The notes beneath the pieces are model-generated. The model did not search any database, was not told where the DNA came from, and saw only the letters and a list, made by a program, of their open reading frames with translations. A DNA stretch of 64,000 nucleotides. It comes from Saprospiraceae bacterium (GTDB taxonomy: Bacteria; Bacteroidota; Bacteroidia; Chitinophagales; Saprospiraceae). Position numbers and translations under genes: made by a program. Within the stretch, counting starts at the first letter, position 1, and each line of letters opens with the position of its first letter. Of the stretch, positions 52,608-60,139 are shown in pieces. The DNA lies in the NCBI GenBank assembly GCA_020627535.1, contig JAHDGU010000002.1:62001-126000 (forward strand), in the 5' to 3' direction.

Positions 52608-54314
52608 CTATAGGCCAGAAATTAATTTCAGGTACATAAAAAAGCTCTTCTTTCGCTCTGAGCTGATCGACCAATCCACGGGCACAGACTGAAAACCATC
52701 TTGATAGGCTTCACCATCTCTGCGGAAATCAAAATAGCCCCATGAAGCGTAAGAGGATAGTGCGCTCGACATATGATTAGATGCCTGATCAAAGTCATAA
52801 TGGTCATCTTCATTGAATACAATCGGCTGCCCTCTATACTCTGGCATAGCCCGCACCCTATCAATCATCAATTTGATTTGGGCCGGATCTTCCACACCAT
52901 TTCCATGAAGGAGTATGTAATCAGATTGCGCTACAACCCTGGAACTAGGTAGATTACCACCCGAATAGCTCGTACTTACGAGAAGGCGACTAGTATCTGA
53001 TCCCATTGATTGAACAAGCTCGATGAGCTCATGAATCCGCGGGCTTTTGAGACTCTCGTGATCATAGTGAATATCGCACTCATTGTTGATCTCTATCAAG
53101 AGATTCCTATAACGATGGTCTAGGATCCACCTTGTGATATTCTCTACTGCCGCCGCTACTGCCTTATCATTGAGGAGGTACTGGTCCTGACCAAAATAGA
53201 AGTAGGATAGGATGACCACCATACCGAGTCTGTCAGCTTCCGCCAAAATGAGATCTAGGCGCTCCATGTAGTCTTGGTCAAGTTCGCCAGTAGGCTTAAA
53301 AGCAGAGTTGATCCAATCGCGATTACCATATCCCAAGGGGCTTCCTCCTTGTAGGTTGAGCGTCACTGCACGCAATCCGTGATCATACCACGAGCTCATA
53401 GCTGCAACATACTCTCTTGTATTGCGCGATGGGTCCCATTCCTTTGTATCAGGATAAGCAAAGCTGACACGAGTCTCTGGATTGAGATCGTCAAATATAC
53501 CTTGGACCATTCGGGAATTAAATAGAAGCCCTTGGACTTTGTGATGCTGAAAATACCGTCCTTCATAAGTGGGTCGAGAATTCACCCAAAATTCATTCCC
53601 GACGATTTGGACGACAGTCCTCGATCCATTATTGGCAGCTGTAGTAGCATCTATCTTGCCATATGCAATATCGTTCTCATCTGTATGACGAAGTACGAGC
53701 TTATCTATAAAACTGAACGACGATCTAGCCGATAACACGATCATGTAGTCACCAGGACGCATGAAATCAACCTTGAGATCATGACCCATATGATCACTAG
53801 TGTACGCCTGCCAGTCCAAGGAGAAGCTTTGCCCGTAGACTTTGAAGTATCCCTCTACGGAGCTGCCGTTAGGGCAGTCATAGCCTTCTAGATATTGACA
53901 AATGGGTTGAGGCGCCACACGATGTCCTGACTTGTGCTCAGCATAAATCTGGGCATTTTCGATTTTGAGCCAAGTATCATTGTGCTGAGTGATGTCATCT
54001 CCTTGAGAGACTTTCATCTGCCAACTGAGGTCGTAAGTGCCTGGTCTAGAGATGTGAATCGGGATTTCTATTCGGCCAATATTGGCTTGATCAAAGTACT
54101 CGTCACTAGTCCAGATGATACCGGACTCGCCGCTGGTCGTATCTAGAGTGGTAATCCAAGGATAATCGAAGTCAGACTCCTCTAGTTCGATGCAGAGTAG
54201 GCCGTCTTCCTCGGCCCATGTGCGACTTTGAGCTCTAATTGATTGGGTCACCATTGGGAGGCTCAAGATTACGAGCATGAGACCTAGGCATACCTTCTTC
54301 TGAAGTATCTTCAC
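52608..54314 (-). CDS. Secreted clan GH-A-like glycoside hydrolase of unassigned family
   Basis: 568 residues from a GTG at 54314, which gives a clean leader (KILQKKVCLGLMLVILSLPM, ending IRAQ). An ATG 30 codons upstream would put an unlike charged stretch before the leader and overlap the TGCAACA motif at 54397-54412, so it is disfavoured. Residues about 25-215 are beta-rich (jelly-roll-like, possibly carbohydrate-binding); about 230-568 resemble a clan GH-A barrel, with LLIEINNECD (acid/base Glu) and PIVFNEDDHYDF (nucleophile Glu) at the expected strand ends. I do not recognise the family. Its place in the locus suggests a xylan backbone or side-chain enzyme. Confidence in hydrolase nature is moderate. 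Confidence 0.65.
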   Translation of the reverse strand: MKILQKKVCLGLMLVILSLPMVTQSIRAQSRTWAEEDGLLCIELEESDFDYPWITTLDTTSGESGIIWTSDEYFDQANIGRIEIPIHISRPGTYDLSWQMKVSQGDDITQHNDTWLKIENAQIYAEHKSGHRVAPQPICQYLEGYDCPNGSSVEGYFKVYGQSFSLDWQAYTSDHMGHDLKVDFMRPGDYMIVLSARSSFSFIDKLVLRHTDENDIAYGKIDATTAANNGSRTVVQIVGNEFWVNSRPTYEGRYFQHHKVQGLLFNSRMVQGIFDDLNPETRVSFAYPDTKEWDPSRNTREYVAAMSSWYDHGLRAVTLNLQGGSPLGYGNRDWINSAFKPTGELDQDYMERLDLILAEADRLGMVVILSYFYFGQDQYLLNDKAVAAAVENITRWILDHRYRNLLIEINNECDIHYDHESLKSPRIHELIELVQSMGSDTSRLLVSTSYSGGNLPSSRVVAQSDYILLHGNGVEDPAQIKLMIDRVRAMPEYRGQPIVFNEDDHYDFDQASNHMSSALSSYASWGYFDFRRDGEAYQDGFQSVPVDWSISSERKKSFFMYLKLISGL

Positions 54315-54396
54315 TACAGATGGATTTGATTCATCAAAATGAAAAATACTACAAGATCTAGACTGATCTGGCCTGGATCTCTCGAGAGGCACTAGA

Positions 54397-54434
54397 CGCA
54401 ACATCCGTTGTACTCACTGCTACAATTGTTGCAC
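54397..54434. promoter_or_regulatory. TGCAACA-type motif pair before the GH-A-like gene
   Basis: CGCAACATCCGTTGTA (54397-54412) and, in opposite orientation, GTGCAACAATTGTAGC (read on the minus strand across 54419-54434) lie 83-120 bases upstream of the GTG at 54314. They belong to the same motif class as the sites before xylB and susC. The distance to the chosen start equals that of the other sites. Confidence 0.45.
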
Positions 54435-54541
54435 CGAAGAGCGCGACGAAAAGTAGTAAGCGATCCTAGACCAGGCTTATTGACGCAAAGTGTTGAATCA
54501 CAATGTCCATAAATCAATTGCTACTGAGTATCCAATCAGCT

Positions 54542-55852
54542 CTAGATGTACTGATTGATGATATTTTCAAACAGCTCTTGTTTACCGCTACGCTGCTGGG
54601 GTTCGCCTTGCTCCAAGGCGATCTGATATATTGATTCGAGATCTAACTGTCCTCTTTCCCAGTTTTGACCCTTTCCAGAATCAAAGCTAGCATAGCGCTT
54701 GGAGCGAAGTGCAGAATAATCCGAATCTTGAAGAATCTCATTGGCAGTAATGAGTGCCCTGGCGAAGGCATCCATGCCACCTATGTGGGCAATAAATAGA
54801 TCCTCAAGGTCTGTACTATTGCGACGAGTCTTAGCATCAAAATTGACACCACCACCATGCAGACCACCAGCTTCTAAAAAGACAAGCATAGCCTCAGTAA
54901 GCTCATAGAGATCCACAGGAAACTGATCTGTATCCCATCCATTCTGATAGTCACCACGATTGGCATCTAGACTTCCCAGCATATTGGTATCTGCACATAC
55001 CTGAAGCTCATGAGCAAATGTGTGATTCGCTAAGGTGGCATGATTAACCTCAACATTGATTTTGAAGTCCTTATCCAAATCATGGTTTTGCAAGAAACCA
55101 ACAACCGTCTCGCTGTCAAAATCATATTGATGCTTACTAGGCTCCATTGGTTTGGGCTCTATAAAGAAACAGCCCTCGAAACCCTGTGCCCGAGCGTAGT
55201 CCTTAGCCATATGAAGAAAACGAGCAAGATGCTCTTTCTCACGCTTCATATCTGTGTTGAGCAGGGACATGTAGCCTTCACGACCACCCCAGAACACATA
55301 GTTTTCTCCGCCAAGTTTGATCGTGGTGTCCAGTGCATTTTTGACCTGTGCAGCTGCATAAGCCACGACTTCAAAGTCCGGATTGGTCGCAGCACCATTC
55401 ATGTATCGAGGATTGCTGAAGAGATTTGCCGTACCCCAAAGTACTTTCTTTGGCAGAGCGGCCATGTGCTGTAGTGCATGGTCACTAATCGCCTCTAGGC
55501 GATGTCGCGACTCGTTGAGATCTTTTCCCTCATCCACGAGATCAAAGTCATGAAAACAGAAGTAGTCAATACCCATCTTAGACATAAATTCCCAAGCGGC
55601 GTCCATCTTTCTTTTTGCTCGTGACAGCGTGTCATCGCCTTGATCCCAGGGATAATTCTTTGTTCCTGGCCCAAACGGATCTCCTCCCGTATTGCAGAAT
55701 GAGTGCCAATAAGCTATCGAAAACTTGAAATGGTCCTTTAGGCTCTTTCCCGCAATCTTGTAGCCTGCGTCATAGTATTTAAAAGCAAATGGATTCTTTG
55801 ACTTCTTGCCTTCATACTGAATCTTCTCAATAGTAGGAAAATAGTTGCTCAT
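54542..55852 (-). CDS. xylA: Xylose isomerase
   Basis: 436 residues, the usual class II length. Characteristic segments: FAFKYYDAGYKIAGKSLKDHFKFSIAYWHSF, FCFHDFDLVDEG with the catalytic His, YVFWGGREGYMSLLNTDMK, FFIEPKPMEPSKHQYDFD (metal ligand Glu), FKINVEVNHATLANHTFAHEL and LGSLDANRGDYQNGWDTDQFP (metal site), and LEAGGLHGGGVNFDAKTRRNS. It converts D-xylose to D-xylulose. Its ATG overlaps the end of xylB by 4 bases, so the two are translationally coupled. All catalytic residues appear present. Confidence 0.98.
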   Translation of the reverse strand: MSNYFPTIEKIQYEGKKSKNPFAFKYYDAGYKIAGKSLKDHFKFSIAYWHSFCNTGGDPFGPGTKNYPWDQGDDTLSRAKRKMDAAWEFMSKMGIDYFCFHDFDLVDEGKDLNESRHRLEAISDHALQHMAALPKKVLWGTANLFSNPRYMNGAATNPDFEVVAYAAAQVKNALDTTIKLGGENYVFWGGREGYMSLLNTDMKREKEHLARFLHMAKDYARAQGFEGCFFIEPKPMEPSKHQYDFDSETVVGFLQNHDLDKDFKINVEVNHATLANHTFAHELQVCADTNMLGSLDANRGDYQNGWDTDQFPVDLYELTEAMLVFLEAGGLHGGGVNFDAKTRRNSTDLEDLFIAHIGGMDAFARALITANEILQDSDYSALRSKRYASFDSGKGQNWERGQLDLESIYQIALEQGEPQQRSGKQELFENIINQYI

Positions 55853-57300
55853 GAGTATTCTTGATTAAGAGCTTCTTTCCATCTTGAATATGCTTCTAAA
55901 AGCCTTTGGTCCGATGGATGTGGTGAGTAAATCTGTTTAATATCTAGTGCATTCTTCAAGTCTGATTGAATGCCCTGCGCACTGCCTCTTGCTGCACCTT
56001 CCGCACCTTGGCTTCTTACGACTTCTATCTTGATCTTTGCCAGATCGCATAAGGTCTGAGTGAAAATATTAGACTGGAAGAGATTGTCATCACCAACCCT
56101 ACAGGTCGTCAAGGGAATATGCAATTCACGCATTCTTTCCATGCCATAGGTATAAGCGAAAGCTAAGCTTTCAAGTCCTGCTCGGATAAAATGTGCCTTA
56201 TCATGACGATTTAGCTCAATGCCAAAGATCTGTGCTCCGTGCGACTTGTTACCGAGCATTCGCTCAGCACCATTTCCGAAAGGCAAGATTGAGAGTCCAT
56301 CACTTGCCGGATTGATACCTGAAGCAATGAGCTCCATTTCGTCATAATCCAAATCAGGACACAAAACCTTTCTGAGCCATGAATAAAGAATACCGGCTGC
56401 ATTGATGCAGAGTAATGTGCCGATCCGAGGTTGCGAACTGGTGTGATTCACATGTGCGAAGGAATTTGTTCGTTGAGAAGCATCATAATTGAGCTGCCCG
56501 CTCAAGGCGTAGATGACACCTGATGTCCCACCTGTTCCGGCAACCATACCTGGCTCATTGACACCAAGAGAGTAAGCATTATTAGGTTGATCACCTCCCA
56601 TGTAACTCACAGGAACCCCATCTGGAAGACCCGTCAACTTCTCTTGGCTTGAAGTATACCCGTGAATCTCAAAGCAGGCCTTTACTTCTGGAAGGAGGCC
56701 TTCATCGATTTCTAAGGCCTCAAGAACTCTGTCCGATATCCTGTGATCCCGAAAATCCCAGAAACAACCTTCAGAGAGATTTCCGATTGTAGTTGATATT
56801 TTTCCAGTAAGCTTGTATGCGATGAAATCGCCTGGAAGCATAACATGGTGAATTTGATCAAAGGTATCGGGTTCGTTTTGCTGTAGCCAATGCAACTTGG
56901 CGGCAGTGAAGTTTCCTGGAAGATTTAGCAGTGATTTTAAGCAGTATTCCCTCCCTAGGTGAGACAAAAGCGTGTTGCCGCTTTCGATAGCTCGACTATC
57001 ACACCAGATAATTGCATCCCGCAGAGGTTCGCCTTTTTCGTCTAAGACTACCAGTCCATGCATTTGATGAGCTATACCGATTGACTTCAGTCTACTAGTG
57101 TCTTGATTGAGTAGTACTTTTTGAATAGCAAAGCAAGTATATATCCACCAATCATTAGGATCCTGCTCGGCCCATCCGGCTCGCAAACTCTTAATGCTCA
57201 TCTCTCTTTCGGGATAAGACGATTGTGCCAACAATCTTCCAGTGTCATCAAGCAGAGCAACTTTGACCGAAGAGCTACCTAAATCAATTCCTAAGTGCAT
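55849..57300 (-). CDS. xylB: Xylulokinase
   Basis: 483 residues of the FGGY sugar-kinase family. N-terminal ATPase fold: GIDLGSSSVKVALLDDTGR; xylulose site SIGIAHQMHGLVVLDEKGEPLRDAIIWCDSRA. Second half: SYMGGDQPNNAYSLGVNEPGMVAGTGGTSG and the FGGY-type RVGDDNLFQSNIFTQTLCDLAKIKIEV and EGAARGSAQG. It makes xylulose 5-phosphate for transketolase. It is the first gene of the upstream xylan unit; a TGCAACA motif lies 87-100 bases before it. It ends overlapping xylA. Confidence 0.96.
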   Translation of the reverse strand: MHLGIDLGSSSVKVALLDDTGRLLAQSSYPEREMSIKSLRAGWAEQDPNDWWIYTCFAIQKVLLNQDTSRLKSIGIAHQMHGLVVLDEKGEPLRDAIIWCDSRAIESGNTLLSHLGREYCLKSLLNLPGNFTAAKLHWLQQNEPDTFDQIHHVMLPGDFIAYKLTGKISTTIGNLSEGCFWDFRDHRISDRVLEALEIDEGLLPEVKACFEIHGYTSSQEKLTGLPDGVPVSYMGGDQPNNAYSLGVNEPGMVAGTGGTSGVIYALSGQLNYDASQRTNSFAHVNHTSSQPRIGTLLCINAAGILYSWLRKVLCPDLDYDEMELIASGINPASDGLSILPFGNGAERMLGNKSHGAQIFGIELNRHDKAHFIRAGLESLAFAYTYGMERMRELHIPLTTCRVGDDNLFQSNIFTQTLCDLAKIKIEVVRSQGAEGAARGSAQGIQSDLKNALDIKQIYSPHPSDQRLLEAYSRWKEALNQEYS

Positions 57301-57386
57301 AGTGGATCAAAATTGAAGCTAATTGATAGTAACCCCACATCCCAATTGACCACAATATCCTAGTCAACAGCTCTACATCACAGCGA

Positions 57387-57400
57387 TGCAACATTTGTGC
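57387..57400. promoter_or_regulatory. TGCAACA-type operator-like motif before xylB
   Basis: TGCAACATTTGTGC lies 87-100 bases upstream of the xylB ATG. It differs at one base from the site at 48684-48697 before the susC unit. No motif of this strength is visible upstream of the beta-glucan or end-joining genes. Confidence 0.5.
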
Positions 57401-57509
57401 TAGAAAGTGAGTCAAATTAACAAGCTTGAGAAGTCGATCTGAAGCCCTTCCTGAAGCCTTCCCGAAAAATGCTCCAAGCTAAAAGTGTAAAACAGATTAC
57501 TTATGGAAT

Positions 57510-58125
57510 ATGAAGCGATCAAAGTTTACCGAGACACGGATAGTGCGTGCCATCAAGGAGGATGATGCACTGTAGGCTGGACGCAAGGTGAGAATCTTGA
57601 ATGTCTTGCATGAGTACAATCGAGAATGTCGTACCCATACAGATAGGAATCAGGATGAGCTCAGAACGGGTGTGTCGTATTCTCGATATGCTCACCGAGA
57701 TGTATCGGATACCAGCATACATCCGTTCAGACAATGGGCCTGAGTTCACAAGCTAATACTACGCCAATTGGTGTGAGGAACGAGGGATTGAACGACTGTA
57801 GATACAGCGAGGTAAGCCGAGTCAGAATGACTATATCGAACGATTCAACAGAACTTATCGGGACGACAATCTAGATGCCTACATATTCGAGAGCCTAGCA
57901 CAACTACAAATCAGATCAATGGAGAGAAGAGTACAACTCAGGACATCCACACACATCATTGACAGAATGAGTCCACTGGGTCTCAAATATGCGCGCAGCA
58001 AAGATGTGGAAGCCTACGACAGAGTAAAGGCCAAGATGAATGGCTGCAGCATGCAGCTAGCCTTGACTAGGTCTCCATCTTCTCACCTGCTTCTGGCCAA
58101 GCAAATATTGAAGCAAGAAATTTAA
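57510..58125 (+). pseudogene. Decayed IS3-family transposase remnant (OrfA start plus OrfB integrase core)
   Basis: 57510 opens MKRSKFTETRIVRAIKE, the typical start of IS3-type OrfA, but a stop follows and the sequence then jumps to the OrfB integrase region: LNVLHEYNRECR, then IPAYIRSDNGPEFTS, CEERGIERL, a stop, then IQRGKPSQNDYIERFNRTYR (both DDE-type blocks) and DDNLDAYIFESLAQL. The end of OrfB (REEYNSGHPHTSL, then MSPLGLKYARSKD) is split by a further frameshift. The middle of OrfA and the first part of OrfB are deleted, and at least three stops or shifts break the rest. It is an old, inactive copy. Terminal inverted repeats were not found. Confidence 0.85.
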
Positions 58126-58553
58126 TTTAGTATTGGAGCGCTATCAGGATTGCTTCAATATTCTTATGTACTATCATGATGGACTTAGAGTCATAATTCA
58201 TGGCTTCCTAAACCCAAGCTAATATGCTTCTTCTTCCTGCAGCGAAGCCAATATAGAGTGTGTTCTGACCATGTAATCAACACATAAACTGAAGACTAGC
58301 ATATGCTATGCCGGACAGAACTGTAGTGTTGGTGTCTACGTGATTCAAATCATCATCGAGGAGACAGGACGAATGAGGGATGTGTACAAGAGTGACCTCC
58401 TACTCATTAGGTAATTTCTTAGTAAACCATCGATCGCTATATTGCTGCTTAGCTACCTCAAAACAAGAGTGGACCTAAGCCTCCGGATTTTTACGACTTC
58501 TTTCGTGGCGCAAAAACGTTTTGGACAGGTGTGATAGAATTGATAAACTAGTC
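58126..58553. other. Gap between the IS remnant and the repeat array
   Basis: No intact frame with protein-like composition and no RNA gene is seen. Together with the flanking IS remnant and repeats it appears to be decayed accessory DNA between the xylan and beta-glucan loci. Confidence 0.4.
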
Positions 58554-58697
58554 TTAGGGTATTTCACCTTTTCGCAAATAAACCATTTCTTTCAAACCCT
58601 CAAGATCTAATATTGAGTCTTCTGAAAACACAACTTCCTCTTTGTAATCTTTCATAGCAGGAAAATGTGCAACAAGCTCTGTTGCTACCGCTCCTCA
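58554..58697 (-). pseudogene. Orphan C-terminal gene fragment
   Basis: A minus-strand frame running from about 58697 to a TAA at 58554 encodes ATELVAHFPAMKDYKEEVV then FSEDSILDLEGLKEMVYL and ends RKGEIP. It has normal protein composition but no plausible start, and its 5' side is replaced by the repeat array that begins near 58701. It looks like the tail of a gene truncated by the rearrangement. I cannot name the family. Confidence 0.25.
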
Positions 58698-58700
58698 CAA

Positions 58701-59054
58701 TCCTCGAATCAAAATCTACGAGTGCAAGCACGCAGGGATTCACGCGGTGATCCCTGTCCCCTCCGAAGGTCAAAACGCCATTCCTCTTCGCTAACGCTCA
58801 GGACATTGCACGCAGAAAAATCTCTGAGCAAGCTCAAGGGATTCACGCGGTGATCCCTGTCCCCTCCAAAGGTCAAAACGCCATTCCTTTTCGCTAACGC
58901 TCAGACCAATCCTCGAATCAAATTCTCCGAGTGCAAGCACGCAGGGATTCACGCGGTGATCCCTGTCCCCTCCGAAGGTCAAAACGCCATTCCTCTTCGC
59001 TAACGCTCAGGACATTGCACGCAGAAAAATCTCTGAGCAAGCTCAGATTTTTCT
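58701..59054. repeat. Interspersed repeat array with palindromic units
   Basis: Two 136-base direct repeats (58701-58836 and 58910-59045) enclose a third, partial copy; a 68-base core occurs three times (58734-58801, 58837-58904, 58943-59010) with very few differences. Each core starts with a near-perfect 22-base palindrome (AGGGATTCAC with its inverted partner GTGATCCCT) and ends CGCTAACGCTCAG. Core starts are 103 and 106 bases apart. It lies between the truncated gene fragment and tRNA-Ser. It is a REP- or MITE-like structure; it is not a CRISPR array. Confidence 0.85.
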
Positions 59055-59068
59055 TACTTAGCAATGTC
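59011..59068 (-). terminator. Extended dyad downstream of tRNA-Ser, probable terminator
   Basis: AGAAAAATCT...GAGC pairs with GCTCAGATTTTTCT (59023-59054), and the outer arms GACATTGC (59011-59018) and GCAATGTC (59061-59068) are also complementary. On the minus strand the stem is followed by T-rich sequence, so it can end the tRNA-Ser transcript 35-49 bases after the mature 3' end. Half of the inner stem is duplicated in the repeat array at 58814-58835. Confidence 0.6.
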
Positions 59069-59102
59069 TTGTGGAATGGCGATCAGAGGAATGCGCTCTC
59101 TG

Positions 59103-59190
59103 CGGAGAGTAAGGGATTCGAACCCTTGATACCCTTTTGAGGTATACACGCTTTCCAAGCGTGCGCCTTAAGCCACTCGGCCAACTCTCC
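59103..59190 (-). tRNA. tRNA-Ser (GGA)
   Basis: 88 bases, minus strand. Acceptor arms GGAGAGT and ACTCTCC, a D-arm with GGCCGAGTGGCTTAAGGC, anticodon stem CACGC/GCGTG around TTGGAAA (anticodon GGA, reading UCC/UCU), the long variable arm of a class II tRNA (TATACCTCAAAAGGGTAT) and the T-arm GGGTTCGAATCCC. The discriminator is G, normal for serine. CCA is not encoded. Outside the mature ends, GCGATCAGAG (59195-59204 in reverse) and its complement (59079-59088) can extend the acceptor stem. Confidence 0.97.
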
Positions 59191-59245
59191 GTTGCTCTGA
59201 TCGCTGCGCAAAAGTAAGACATTAGACCATTTGGGCGAAAGCCCG

Positions 59246-60133
59246 CTAGCGAAACTTGAGTCGTTCCTGCTTGTCCCAGATTCCCCAAAATGCACCAACG
59301 TCGCCTTCTGCGCCAACTTTCCAAGACTCATCAAAAGATGAGAAGTAAAACATGGGAATGTCATCCTCACGCGACCAGCGCTGAGCTTCTACGAAGTATC
59401 GCATGAAGTTCACCTCTGATGGGACTGAGGCTTCTTGAGGTGACCCATGACTCGGCCAGCCCGTCTCCGTAATGATCACCGGTTTGCCACGACCTGCTTT
59501 CTTGGCGCGGTAATACATCTCCTTCATGTAGATGTGGGAATACTCTATAGGACAAAACTCCCAGAAAGGATAACAATTGGCCAAAATCACATCACACATC
59601 TCCGAGATCCAAGGTCTTAACTCAAACTCATAGTAGGCATCGACATAACCCACCGGGATATGGGGCAACGCAACCTGGACACGTTGAATGTATCCTTGTA
59701 GTTGTTCATCACTAAGATCTTGCCTGTAGAGGACTTCATTTCCAACAGCCGCGATATCGACATGGCCATCACGCGCCAAGGCAATGAGCCCATCGATCTC
59801 CTTCTCATTGAGATCCAAATCACTTCCCAGCCAAGCTCCGACCATCGTCTTAATGCCCATGCTCTTAGCAATACGTGGGACATACTCATTGCCCTCAATG
59901 CAAGAAAAAGAGCGAACCCAAGACATGTAGGGCTTCAAGATTTCCATGCGCTGTCGCACCTGCTCCTCAGATATCACATCTCCGGGTCCTTGACCATCAC
60001 GATACATGCTAAAGCAGATGCCATGCATGCCCTGGTTGAGCTCGTGCAAAAAGAGGGACACAAGCTCGTCCGTCCTAAATTCTCGACGACCAAAATGCCC
60101 TACATTAAATCTTACGCCTGATCTGAATGACAT
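59246..60133 (-). CDS. GH17-like glycoside hydrolase, cytoplasmic
   Basis: 295 residues without a signal peptide. GH17 features: GICFSMYRDGQGPGD, VRSFSCIEGNEYVPRIA, VDIAAVGNEVLYR with the acid/base Glu in GNE, DVILANCYPFWE and VIITETGWPSHG with the nucleophile Glu in ETGWPS. It is a close relative of the C-terminal domain of the neighbouring transporter fusion (same MVGAWLGSD and FYFSSFDESWKV segments), so it arose by duplication. GH17 enzymes cut beta-1,3-glucans; here it would degrade imported laminarin-type oligosaccharides in the cytoplasm. It starts 6 bases after the fusion gene and closes the operon. Confidence 0.9.
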   Translation of the reverse strand: MSFRSGVRFNVGHFGRREFRTDELVSLFLHELNQGMHGICFSMYRDGQGPGDVISEEQVRQRMEILKPYMSWVRSFSCIEGNEYVPRIAKSMGIKTMVGAWLGSDLDLNEKEIDGLIALARDGHVDIAAVGNEVLYRQDLSDEQLQGYIQRVQVALPHIPVGYVDAYYEFELRPWISEMCDVILANCYPFWEFCPIEYSHIYMKEMYYRAKKAGRGKPVIITETGWPSHGSPQEASVPSEVNFMRYFVEAQRWSREDDIPMFYFSSFDESWKVGAEGDVGAFWGIWDKQERLKFR

Positions 60134-60139
60134 AGTTGC

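Noticed and set aside
52608-54404. ATG at 54404 as start of the GH-A-like gene
   Set aside because: It puts 30 charged, leader-unlike residues before an excellent signal peptide and overlaps the operator-like motif; GTG at 54314 is preferred.
27770-57400. A single regulator for the metal dyads and the xylan TGCAACA sites
   Set aside because: Both contain GCAACAT, but the metal sites are symmetrical 17-base dyads and the xylan sites have a conserved TGTGC end and different spacing; they are better kept apart.
57919-58125. 68-codon gene
   Set aside because: It is the out-of-frame end of the decayed IS3 OrfB.
58701-59054. CRISPR array
   Set aside because: The repeated units are long and mostly identical over more than 60 bases, the intervening segments are also copies of each other, and no cas gene is present.
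58665-59140. Two 60-70 codon plus-strand genes with the same sequence
   Set aside because: They are translations of the repeat units, and one runs into the tRNA-Ser gene.
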